From a bacterium (GTDB taxonomy: Bacteria > Bacillota > Clostridia > Oscillospirales > Acutalibacteraceae), in contig SFWF01000003.1 in the NCBI GenBank assembly GCA_004560045.1, positions 1 to 51,177 on the forward strand: DNA of 51,177 nt. Reading direction: 5' to 3'. The translations under genes and the position numbers were made by a program. The notes under the pieces are model-generated. The model saw only the letters and a program-made list of their open reading frames with translations, ran no database searches and was not told the DNA's origin. This document shows positions 44,501-50,823 of the stretch, in pieces (position 1 is the first letter of the stretch; every line of letters starts with the position of its first letter).

Positions 44501-46003
44501 GTTATCGACGCCGAGACGCTTGATGGTGACGCTGTTCGAAAGGATCTTTCCTACAAGACCTACACCGTTATAGCCCCAGGCCTTGGTGGAGGTGCTCTTA
44601 TAGTACATACCGTAAACGGTGTGTCCGTCGCCGTCGATGGTGCCGTTAAAGCCGTCACGGGAGCCTACCCAGGTATTTACGGAGTAGCCGGGGGCTACCG
44701 CACCTGTAGACCAGTCGATCTTGGTAATATCGTTAAGATAAATATCGTTTACCAGCTTATAGAACCTACCGACTTCGCCCTGGTTATAAACGACGTAGGC
44801 CAGCTCCTCGGGGGTCTCGATAAGATAGGGGTCGGCCTCGGTTCCCGTTCCCTTTGAGGGGGCAACCTTGCTTCCGTCCCAGATATCCTTATCCGAGATG
44901 ACCTCGCGGTCGGCAAATATCTTAAGAGCGGGATAGTTAGCGGTGGTAACGTAGTTTCCGCTGTCTGCGAGAAGGGCCATACCCGAGGCCGAAAGAGCTC
45001 CGTCGCCCTTCATAGCGTCGGTGGAGACATTGGCGCATACGGAGGTGTTGGCGATCCAGTTGGGGGTGTAGTTGGAGGCTCCCGTCTCGGAAATAAGGTC
45101 GTAGAAGCCGTAGCCGCCGGTGGTGTAGCAGTAGTTGGCGGTAAGGTTATTACTGTTTGAGGAGGAGAGCATCATAAAGCGATTGCCTACCCAGCCCTGC
45201 CAGTCGAAGAAGACGGTGGCGGTGCTGACGCCGTAGCAGGAGTCCATTCGAAGGGCGGTGCTTCCGCCGCTTTGTCTCGAACCGGAGATACCGCCTACAA
45301 GACCGCAGAATGCGCCCGTAAGTTGAACGCTTTCGGAGCTGTAGCAGCGGTCGAGCTTAACGGGAGCGTCAAAATCGGCATAAACGTAGCCGATAATTGC
45401 GCCGACGTTACCCGTTCTTGCATAGCCCGAGTTAGCGTGGTTATTGGTGAGGGCAATATAGGAGTCCTCAAGTCCAACACCGCTTATTACCGCACCGCTC
45501 GTAGCGGTGGGGAAAAGTCCTGCGGCGTAGGACTCGTCGGGCTTGTCATTATCGGGAGCGGCAAAGCTCTCTTTAATATAAAGTCCGTAAACCTTATAGC
45601 CGTTTCCGTAGAAAACGCCCGAGAAGGCCTTGGAGGCAGAGGTTGCGTCCTTCTGCACAAATGCCCATTCGTTATTGGTAGCGTCGTCCTTCCAAGCGAC
45701 GTTGGTAACGTCGTTAAGGAAGATATCCGAGGACATACTGTAGTAATACTGATTTCCGTTTTTGTCGCGGCCGGTAGAGGATACCGCAAGGGCTAATTCC
45801 TCACCGTTTGAAACGATAAAGGGGTCGGTCTCGGTACCGCTTCCCTCTGCGAAGCCGTCTGCGGTCTGACCTGACCAGATGCTCGGCAGTACCCCTGCAA
45901 GGATAAACATACCCGAGAAGGTAGAAAGAATTACGGCCAGGGCAAGAATTACCGCAACCGAGGACGAACATATTCTTTTCTTTAAAGCAGCTAATTCTTT
46001 CAT
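38582..46003 (-). CDS. Giant secreted repeat protein 3, seven GLUG-like solenoid repeats
   Basis: A 2,473-residue protein starting at an ATG. The GGAGG 7 nt upstream overlaps the last codons of GH16-3, whose stop is 4 nt away, so the two are translationally coupled. A signal peptide (about 1-36) precedes seven repeats starting near residues 39, 371, 665, 962, 1262, 1598 and 1884. Repeats 2-4 carry a central H-x-N-A-A-S/G-A/G-F motif, like giant 1. The last three repeats correspond one to one with those of giants 1 and 2. An InlB-B-like repeat (about 2193-2258), a jelly-roll carbohydrate-binding-like domain (about 2262-2418) and a membrane helix (about 2435-2462) with a KKRKKA tail follow. Surface exposure is expected. 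Binding of the glycan cut by GH16-3 is the simplest hypothesis. Confidence 0.85.
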   Translation of the reverse strand: MKELAALKKRICSSSVAVILALAVILSTFSGMFILAGVLPSIWSGQTADGFAEGSGTETDPFIVSNGEELALAVSSTGRDKNGNQYYYSMSSDIFLNDVTNVAWKDDATNNEWAFVQKDATSASKAFSGVFYGNGYKVYGLYIKESFAAPDNDKPDESYAAGLFPTATSGAVISGVGLEDSYIALTNNHANSGYARTGNVGAIIGYVYADFDAPVKLDRCYSSESVQLTGAFCGLVGGISGSRQSGGSTALRMDSCYGVSTATVFFDWQGWVGNRFMMLSSSNSNNLTANYCYTTGGYGFYDLISETGASNYTPNWIANTSVCANVSTDAMKGDGALSASGMALLADSGNYVTTANYPALKIFADREVISDKDIWDGSKVAPSKGTGTEADPYLIETPEELAYVVYNQGEVGRFYKLVNDIYLNDITKIDWSTGAVAPGYSVNTWVGSRDGFNGTIDGDGHTVYGMYYKSTSTKAWGYNGVGLVGKILSNSVTIKRLGVDNAYLEHRNAASAFVGWLKSGATANIDMCFAGENVTLKAWETGAFIGQGHGADFSFHISNSFSRASMTSSHCYGLHGEFYGDGLKKSSISNCFNANGPIFSASTSATVANCYATAGSVGTILTAANMQGEDALTSANKMPALGNKFLATQGYPEINFEGKVIIPTPDYVWDGTTAAPAEGDGSEEAPYIIKTAEEFVYVMRSGGNGKHYKLVSSIYLNDVNRVNWETGEGIDGYSPRSWGSIPENWNGTVDGAGFTVYGLYSNGGNSFSWGWSGAGLIPKLKGDSASVTFKNLGLDNCYMVHANAAGGFVGYHEKGNLTLNKCFVGQNTYFKGYSAGTLFGMAPGGVYNVTNCYSLGTSERGADKGDSQYGLHGQVYGGNAASTLSNCYNANGPITTGGEAGTFKNNYAIEGTKGTILTKDNMQGADALTSPDKMPNLGRFFKATATYPVIDFDAAEETTPDYVWDGSTVAPTKGSGSLDDPYLIENAENLAYVIKSGGKKGASYKLTTDIYINDITKIDWATGEIADDYTVRKWGIGWPDTFSGIIDGDGHVVYGLYYLSNSTMAWGYNGAGLIGKIVSGDVVLIKNLGVDCAYVKHHNAASAFIGYDNAGASASIDRCYVGEMVTLAGYETGAFIGQAPGGSFSLTNCYSLATLVKGPGNDSSYGLFGQAYGEGSSNSAVMHCFNGNGPIGGTVGAMKNNYATVEGGGASVLTADKMKGTDVFDNIAKMSVLNRTKAFVATDSFPILKVFSSDPSTGDGAQGDIWDGLVINAFAQGSGTKTDPYIISNGSELAFAVGTKSELYFKLAKDIYLNDVSSNGWYLGKDLNEWFTGKFFAGHIDGDGHCVYGIWYPEGNNYQFAGLLPQMSSGSVKNLGIRYSYITAKNYAAGFTAYIEGWSGNAVTFENCFVDDTVRIGFTGTETWDDHSYGAGGFVAYIYGYDREAAAANKKVARTVSFNNCYTKATIEGTSVNRMNGMIGTIWLSNYSIKNCYSIGYPIIKAAGSTMAFDIYNHQTGVEATDYSDVFKNNYSDVGSEAMSKVYTTVPDIADWRGEKAKKSLKGFDFSGVWETVENGSPKLRIFKDISGEDISMPDPTGTFASGKGTKNDPYIIKTAKHLRNMVEMKITAGKYFVIANDIYVNDTSDKNWKKNAVKWIDGKDLPPFGGYLDGGGHKVYGLYVANTAEKGSELSTFATGLIPRADIGATVKNVHVRDSYISGVGYAGAIIGYTNGNSTGNYISVLGCSADETVSVQGQTAGGIIGGGPTGIKLYYCYFTGKLTATSEGRGNALMGDIWNNDCQVVECYSVGYTSYRNSPQNIVNVYGTEEDTKVSVLTKTQMTGANAKKNMKLSFDTYWYVANGKTPQLKLVDENNLGYTFKDEGKKGQVWSGKIATKFAGGSGTEADPYLIETPEQLAYMFYRGAGSSSYKLIADLKLNDTTKADWEKTANTWFSGRNYSFSGHFDGNGHVITGLYAESTDAIVALFPYVYYNAVIENLGIDDSSIVNPSSDGYKQSYSAALVGYIEHWGADASNYKHPPIIRKCFVGDGVYVEGFFAGGLVAGCAKSAVFEDCYVTCELTGSSMSGAFIATAWNGEIPIKVTNCYAATVNSDNFISNGAAQTAVYTNVYHDGVRGGVGDTLNILSMHFMQGRQAASYLKGFDFAKVWNTTEKGTPVLRVFGTNKYSCTREPNKVEISFATNGGEPIEPLTGFGYTDIGQELPIPVRYGYKFLGWYYTSNFAIEFDLKQYPPNDMMLYAKWEEVGFENGFEGDLDTEYDIYGNVEHHRPGVVGYNPKNVKAGLKALRILPENETDPLFLVNYEYPLEVGKEYAVTFWVMTASADKVDIDFLYAEHPQANSPVIGYEKIVEGAGGSGSVWKQYKATITAAAPYMLVRTTKGVEVFYDEFQIVPNDKDGDLSNIITFAPENVQTEPDKSEKGGNGLILILSIVGGVILLAAVATVSVIFIKKRKKA

Positions 46004-46007
46004 ACTC

Positions 46008-47471
46008 CTACCTCCTGACAGATTTGTCTTCGAGAACGGGACGGTCCTCGCGGGTGGGTGTTTCGTTTATATAGATCTTGCTCTTGCCGTCCTTCTTCTG
46101 ATAAACGCGGTACCAGTCGATGAAATATTCGGCAGGAAGCATATCCACGTTATCAGTGACCGTGTTGGGCTTAAAGGAGGAGTCCTCCGAGAAAACGTGG
46201 TTGTTGAACATAAGATAGGAAGGCTCGTTGAAGCCCTGCATGCTGGAATCCTTATCCCAAGACTTGGAAATGTCGAAGGTGTTATACTTTTCTCCGTCAA
46301 CCCACATGCTCATTTCGGTGGGAGTCCACTCGAAGCCGTAAAGGTGATACTCGTGGGTGGGATCCTGATCGTTTGTGAACTTGTAGTAGCCGCGGCCGCC
46401 CGCCCACTGGGTATGGTTCTCGGAGATGCCGTAGGTTCCCGCATAGTCGAACTTTTCATACCACTTATGAAGGTTGGGGGTAACGGTGTTATCGCTTCCG
46501 AAGATCTCGAATACGTCGATCTCGGTATGATATGCGTCAAAGCGGGTTCCGTCGCCGTTACGGATATCGCAGGCCGAGCCTCCCCAATAGGAGGGCCATG
46601 CACCCTTGAAGAAGGGAACGCGGGCGCGGATCTCGGCGTAGCCGTAAACGAAGTTCATGGTCTCGCGGTGAGAGGTTGCCCAGGGAACGATATAGCGAAC
46701 CTTGGTATTTTCAATATTATATGTATTGATAGCAAAGAGCTTAAGACGGCCGTCGCCGATATCGGTGCATTCACGTCCCTGAGTGGTCTGGATCTCGTTG
46801 GTACCGGTCATAGAATGGGTGAAGCCCCATTTGGTCCAGTTTATATCGTCGTATTCGGCCTCTTCAAACTCGTCGCCCCATACGTACTTATAGTCCTCAA
46901 GACCGGCATAGGAAAGGGTGGTAGAAAAGTCGGTATCGAGGGCATAGGTGTTGGCCTTACCCTTCTTATAGTCGAAGCGGGTATACTTTTTAACGGCCGA
47001 GTCGACGGTTACGTCGTGACCGCCGCAAAATACGAGCTTCTTGCCGACAACCTTAACCTCAAGCTGATTTTCCTTAAGGTCCTTTTTGCTGTCCGAACGG
47101 TTGGTCTTTCCGATAAGGATTTCCTTTTCCACCTCGGCGGTTTTATCGGAAACAATCTGTAGGGTCACCTTCTGACGGGCAAAATATCCCTGCAAGGTGG
47201 TAGCCGATTTCTTAGCCTCGGTATTTCCCGCGGGAACGACTATAACGTAGCCCTCGGGTCCCTCCCAGTCTACCTCGGCAGAGTCGAACTCGCCGTCGGT
47301 ATCGACGTATTCGACTACTTCCTCTTTTCCCGAATCATAGGGCTCGCGATAGGACGTGGTGTCTGACGAGGAATCGGGCTTTGATGCGATTTCTTTTCCG
47401 CCGCAGGCCACAAGGCCGATGCAGATAGCGGTTAGAAGCAGCAAACAGATTGTTTTTTTAAATATGCTCAA
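46008..47471 (-). CDS. GH16 family beta-glycanase lipoprotein 3
   Basis: A 487-residue lipoprotein with a TTG start at 47471; GGAGG lies 8 nt upstream, and the signal peptide with lipobox GLVAC (Cys23) begins directly at this codon. The N-terminal domain (about 68-185) has PEGYVIVVPAGN and EILIGKTNR as in the two paralogs. The GH16 domain (about 195-487) has the E-I-D-V-F-E catalytic motif (Glu317, Asp319, Glu322), WGDEFEE and GYAEIRARVPF. The C-terminus has a short charged tail (ETPTREDRPVLEDKSVRR) absent from the other two. It is coupled to giant gene 3, 4 nt downstream. Predicted role is endo-hydrolysis of a beta-linked glucan or galactan at the cell surface. Confidence 0.9.
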   Translation of the reverse strand: MSIFKKTICLLLLTAICIGLVACGGKEIASKPDSSSDTTSYREPYDSGKEEVVEYVDTDGEFDSAEVDWEGPEGYVIVVPAGNTEAKKSATTLQGYFARQKVTLQIVSDKTAEVEKEILIGKTNRSDSKKDLKENQLEVKVVGKKLVFCGGHDVTVDSAVKKYTRFDYKKGKANTYALDTDFSTTLSYAGLEDYKYVWGDEFEEAEYDDINWTKWGFTHSMTGTNEIQTTQGRECTDIGDGRLKLFAINTYNIENTKVRYIVPWATSHRETMNFVYGYAEIRARVPFFKGAWPSYWGGSACDIRNGDGTRFDAYHTEIDVFEIFGSDNTVTPNLHKWYEKFDYAGTYGISENHTQWAGGRGYYKFTNDQDPTHEYHLYGFEWTPTEMSMWVDGEKYNTFDISKSWDKDSSMQGFNEPSYLMFNNHVFSEDSSFKPNTVTDNVDMLPAEYFIDWYRVYQKKDGKSKIYINETPTREDRPVLEDKSVRR

Positions 47472-47526
47472 GATCTTTACCTCCGAAACATTTTGATGTT
47501 ATGTATAATAGGAAAGCCTGTTTATA

Positions 47527-47555
47527 ATTTTATCGGTTTTAAAAGCTCTTGTAAA
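47527..47555 (-). promoter_or_regulatory. Candidate promoter of GH16-3
   Basis: On the minus strand TTTACA (47555-47550) and TAAAAT (47532-47527) are separated by 17 nt, 55 nt before the TTG start. A second -10-like TATTAT lies at 47510-47505 without a matching -35 box. Confidence 0.5.
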
Positions 47556-47779
47556 TCGCACTAAAAAGCAATGTTTTAAGAATTTTATTGCGTTTCTGCG
47601 CAACCGCCGTACACGAAGTCCCGTTTTTAGGACAGGAGCTACACTTGGCGCCGTAACCAAGGGAAACGGAAAACGGAAAAGGTTATAGAAAAAGGGACAA
47701 GTGGAAACAAATTTATATCTCTCTTCCGGGAAAGCCCCTCTTCCCTCTTCCCTAACGCATCGAACGTTTTTCTGACGCT
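47556..47779. other. Gene-free region between GH16-3 and the nucleotidyltransferase
   Basis: No gene or clear terminator is seen. A short inverted repeat (GCAAT at 47568-47572 and ATTGC at 47587-47591) lies above the candidate GH16-3 promoter. The right part (47700-47755) has pyrimidine-rich runs like those in the repeat blocks elsewhere in the window. Confidence 0.4.
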
Positions 47780-48658
47780 CTAATCATACATTCCCTCTGC
47801 GGTCATTTGGGCGATGGCGTCGACAACGCTCTGCTTATCCTCCCTATAGGTAACTCCGTACCAGCGGTCGGGAGAGGAAAGAACTCTAACCTTCTTTTCG
47901 CCCTTCTTGATAAGAGAGTCGATCTCCATGGGAATAAAGAATTCCTTCTTGGGCTCGTTTATATTTTCGTCGAGGAATTTCTTAAAGTCCTCTGCGAGAT
48001 AGTCGAAAATGTCGGGAGTGAGGCCCCACATATTCATCGAAACAAGGGTCTCGGGAGCATACTCGCCGATTACGTTGCCCTCGTCGTCGTAGGCCTTGCA
48101 GTCCTTGAGCTTGGTAACCTCGTTTACGTCTGCGAGATAGCCGTCCTTCTCCTCACAAACACCGCGGGAAACGGTGCCGTTGTCGGTAAGGGTGTTTATA
48201 AGGCGGAAGCCTACCATACAGTATTCGCCCGGCTTCTGCTTCTTAAGCTCGTCGTACATAACCTTAAAGGCGGTTTTCCCGTAGTAGTCGTCGGCATTTA
48301 TAACCGCAAAGGGCTCCTTAACAAGGTCGCGGCAGGCAAGAATTGCCTGACCCGTTCCCCAGGGCTTCTGACGGGTCTCGGGGCAGGTGTAGCCTGCGGG
48401 AAGATCGTCGGTCTCCTGAAAAGCGTATTCAACCTTTATCTTCTTTGAGATACGGTTTCCTACAAGCTCCTTAAAATCCTTCTCGATAGAATGCTTAATA
48501 ACGAAAACAACCTTATTAAAGCCTGCGGCCATAGCGTCGTAGACCGAGTAGTCAACGATAGCCTCTCCGTTCTTTCCGACAGGCTCTGCCTGCTTGAGTC
48601 CGCCGAAGCGACTACCCATACCCGCGGCCATAATAACAAGCGTTGCATTAAATTCCAT
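47780..48658 (-). CDS. Sugar-1-phosphate nucleotidyltransferase family protein
   Basis: A 292-residue cytoplasmic enzyme starting at an ATG with AAAAGGAG about 11 nt upstream. The N-terminal signature MAAGMGSRFGGLKQ (10-23) is the nucleotide-binding loop of the NTP-transferase family; GTGQA (101-105) and NADD (121-124, metal-binding Asp) complete the Rossmann-like active site. The family transfers a nucleotide to a sugar phosphate for cell-wall or capsule sugar synthesis. Length fits the RmlA/GalU-like group, but it lacks features that would fix the sugar or nucleotide. It has its own promoter and faces away from greA. It may be unrelated to the polysaccharide genes. Confidence 0.85.
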   Translation of the reverse strand: MEFNATLVIMAAGMGSRFGGLKQAEPVGKNGEAIVDYSVYDAMAAGFNKVVFVIKHSIEKDFKELVGNRISKKIKVEYAFQETDDLPAGYTCPETRQKPWGTGQAILACRDLVKEPFAVINADDYYGKTAFKVMYDELKKQKPGEYCMVGFRLINTLTDNGTVSRGVCEEKDGYLADVNEVTKLKDCKAYDDEGNVIGEYAPETLVSMNMWGLTPDIFDYLAEDFKKFLDENINEPKKEFFIPMEIDSLIKKGEKKVRVLSSPDRWYGVTYREDKQSVVDAIAQMTAEGMYD

Positions 48659-48705
48659 AAATTATATGCTCCTTTTACGAATACTCGTTCTATTTTATCA
48701 TATGT

Positions 48706-48734
48706 ATAATAATACGTTTCGTTATTATTGTCAA
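48706..48734 (-). promoter_or_regulatory. Promoter of the nucleotidyltransferase gene
   Basis: On the minus strand TTGACA (48734-48729) and TATTAT (48711-48706) are separated by 17 nt, 47 nt before the start codon. Confidence 0.8.
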
Positions 48735-48780
48735 GAATTGTTCCCAAAATTATAAAATTTATGTCCAATAAATATAATGC

Positions 48781-48809
48781 TTGACTTTTTGGTGTTAAAC
48801 GAATATAAT
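48781..48809 (+). promoter_or_regulatory. Promoter of greA
   Basis: TTGACT (48781-48786) and TATAAT (48804-48809) are separated by 17 nt. The leader to the start codon is about 75 nt and contains a 6-bp hairpin (48841-48846 with 48855-48860). Confidence 0.8.
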
Positions 48810-48887
48810 GTTAACACTCGCGCATCTCTTAGACACCGGAGCCGCAGATTTTTTTGCGGCATATTATTTTGTTAGGAGGAGTTTTAA

Positions 48888-49358
48888 ATGTCTAAATCCG
48901 TACAGCTCACCAAAGACGGGCTCAAAAAGCTTCAGGACGAGCTTGAATACCTCAGAACCGACGGCCGTACCGAGATCGCCGAAAAGATCCGTGTTGCCAG
49001 AGGCTACGGCGATCTTTCCGAAAACAGCGAATACGACGAGGCCAAAAATGAGCAGGCCAAAATCGAAGCAAGAATTATTGAGCTCGAAAAAATGCTTGAA
49101 AACGTTACCCTTATCGAGGACGACGTCAACACCGACGTTGTTACCATCGGCGTTACCGTAACCGTTTTCGACAAGGAGTTTGAGGAGGAGCTTACCTATC
49201 GCGTCGTAGGCTCTGCCGAGGCAGATCCCCTGAACGGCCTTATTTCCGACGATTCTCCCGTAGGAAAAGCGCTTCTCGGCGCCAAGGTCGGCGAAGAGGT
49301 TACCGCCGAAACCCCCATGGGCGAGCTCAACTTCAAGATCATAGGAATTTCGAAATAA
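48888..49358 (+). CDS. greA: Transcription elongation factor GreA
   Basis: A 156-residue cytoplasmic factor starting at an ATG with AGGAGG about 7 nt upstream. The N-terminal coiled coil (about 1-75) carries the ARGYGDLSENSEYDEAK motif, whose acidic tip (Asp and Glu of GDLSENSEYDEA) enters the RNA polymerase secondary channel and stimulates cleavage of backtracked RNA. The C-terminal FKBP-like domain (about 80-156) has the DDSPVGKALLGAKVGEEV motif that binds the polymerase. Length and motifs are normal for GreA. It is monocistronic, with a promoter at 48781-48809 and a terminator at 49365-49389. Confidence 0.97.
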   Translation: MSKSVQLTKDGLKKLQDELEYLRTDGRTEIAEKIRVARGYGDLSENSEYDEAKNEQAKIEARIIELEKMLENVTLIEDDVNTDVVTIGVTVTVFDKEFEEELTYRVVGSAEADPLNGLISDDSPVGKALLGAKVGEEVTAETPMGELNFKIIGISK

Positions 49359-49364
49359 CCTAAA

Positions 49365-49389
49365 ACGAGGGCAACGCCCTCGTTTTTTT
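49365..49389 (+). terminator. Rho-independent terminator of greA
   Basis: An 8-bp GC-rich stem (49365-49372 with 49376-49383), 3-nt loop and a run of seven T residues begin 7 nt past the stop codon. Confidence 0.95.
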
Positions 49390-49391
49390 AT

Positions 49392-49976
49392 AATTTAAAA
49401 CTTAAAATTTAAAATTGAAAATGACTGCCTCGGTATCCGTTACTCTTTTCTGATCACTGACCACTGATCACTGTCTGCTGCCACCGGCCCTCGCCCCTTT
49501 TCCCTAACCTTTCCCATTTCCCCTTTCCCTCGCGAAGCGTTCGGTATCCGTCGCCCTTCCCGGCGAGCCGCCGCCACCATACGCGAATTATATTATATGA
49601 AAAGATTAAGTATGTAAGCTCGACCGTAAGATTTCGGTATCCGTCGGCCTTCCCTTGGGGGAAGGGGGACCACGTAGTGGTGGATGAGGGAAACCTACTC
49701 CGCAAAACTAAACGGGATAATGTCCAAACTTTACTTTATCAAACATTAAACTTCGCTCGGGTCGTTGTGGACACCGACCCCTACACGGATACCGAAGCAA
49801 TTTTGCTTTCTTCACTCTTATTACTCGCGCGTAGCGCTACTCACGCCGAAGGCGTTACTCTGTCCACTGTTCACTGACCACTGTCCACTGCCACCGGCCC
49901 CAGCCCCTCGTCCCTAACCTTTCCCCTTTCCCATTTCCCCTTTCCCTGCGTCTGTCCACTGTCCACTGTTCACTGC
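49392..49976. repeat. Gene-free block of dispersed repeats between greA and the next gene
   Basis: The block holds an A/T tandem tract (49392-49421), heptamer arrays of the NCCACTG type (49454-49474, 49862-49890, 49953-49975), pyrimidine-rich tracts (49502-49529, 49912-49947), a forward copy of the roughly 140-bp palindromic element (49635 to about 49770) preceded by the same 10-nt sequence as in the copy at 37956, and the 72-bp module (49785-49856). Short open frames here cross these modules and are not counted as genes. Confidence 0.85.
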
Positions 49977-50000
49977 GCGAAGCGTTCACACTTTGTTTCA

Positions 50001-50029
50001 TTGACTTTATTTAAAGTTTAACGTATAAT
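50001..50029 (+). promoter_or_regulatory. Promoter of the single-pass membrane protein gene
   Basis: TTGACT (50001-50006) and TATAAT (50024-50029) are separated by 17 nt, 57 nt before the start codon. Confidence 0.8.
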
Positions 50030-50086
50030 AATTTTAAACCGACCGGAATCGTTTTTAAGAGATAACGTAAATTTAAGGAGAAACCA

Positions 50087-50797
50087 ATGCCCGAAAGAAA
50101 AAGTGAGACCCTGATTCAGCGCGAAAAGGCTCAACGAGACCTGATTGAGCTCAAGAAGATGCAGCAGGGTCAGCTTGACCCCGCAGAGCTTAAAAAGGAC
50201 GAAAAAATTATACCCAGGACCCTTGGCGAAAAGGTCTCCAACTTCTTTTTTCACCATAAGTGGAAGGTCGTGACCGCCGTCTGCGCCGCCATAGTCCTTT
50301 CGGTCGTTATTCACAGCGAGGTCACCAAGGTTCGCTACGATACCACCCTTACCCTCTACTGCTTCGAATATTATTCGGAGGAAAACGTAAATGCCGTTGC
50401 CAAATGGATGGAGGGCTACTTCCCCGACACCAACGGAAACGGAAAGAGTCAGGTCTCGGTTCAGAACTGCTCCTTCGTGCTGGAGGCCTCAAACAAGGCC
50501 TATATCGACGAAATGCAGCGCAAGCTTCAGTCGCTGCTTCTCGAAAAGGACGCCCTTTTCTATATTATGGATAAGCAGAGCCTCGATTATATCAAAAACG
50601 GTACCGCTATTTCGGTCGACCTCTTCCCCGAAGAGAATATAGTCGAGCTTTCCGACGAATTTTCCGAGCTGATAAAAAACAACGCAGCCTTCAGCCCCAA
50701 AAAGACGAGATATTTATGCCTCCGCGCGGTTGACGACCCCGCTGACAAGAATTACAAAGCCGCGCTTAAGGTTATTGAGGAATTAAAGAAGAAATAA
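50087..50797 (+). CDS. Single-pass membrane protein of unknown function
   Basis: A 236-residue protein starting at an ATG with AAGGAG 6 nt upstream. Residues 1-58 are highly charged and helical (cytoplasmic). One membrane helix covers about 60-77. Residues 80-236 form a mixed alpha/beta external domain with no recognised motif, ending in a lysine-rich helix (ALKVIEELKKK). There is no signal peptidase site or lipobox. It has its own promoter and terminator and lies between repeat blocks. I do not recognise the family. Confidence 0.8.
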   Translation: MPERKSETLIQREKAQRDLIELKKMQQGQLDPAELKKDEKIIPRTLGEKVSNFFFHHKWKVVTAVCAAIVLSVVIHSEVTKVRYDTTLTLYCFEYYSEENVNAVAKWMEGYFPDTNGNGKSQVSVQNCSFVLEASNKAYIDEMQRKLQSLLLEKDALFYIMDKQSLDYIKNGTAISVDLFPEENIVELSDEFSELIKNNAAFSPKKTRYLCLRAVDDPADKNYKAALKVIEELKKK

Positions 50798-50802
50798 AAA
50801 AA

Positions 50803-50823
50803 GACCCGAAAGGGTCTTTTTTT
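50803..50823 (+). terminator. Rho-independent terminator
   Basis: A GACCC/GGGTC stem with a GAAA tetraloop (50803-50816), extended by A/T pairs and followed by T residues, lies 5 nt past the stop codon. Confidence 0.9.

Noticed and set aside
48841..48860. Terminator or riboswitch in the greA leader
   Set aside because: The 6-bp stem is too small to call a riboswitch, and it lies inside the leader of an apparently constitutive gene.
49454..49877. Short open frames of 66-83 residues in the greA downstream region, and a 63-residue frame at 37877-38068
   Set aside because: They run through dispersed palindromic and heptamer repeats and lack start signals.
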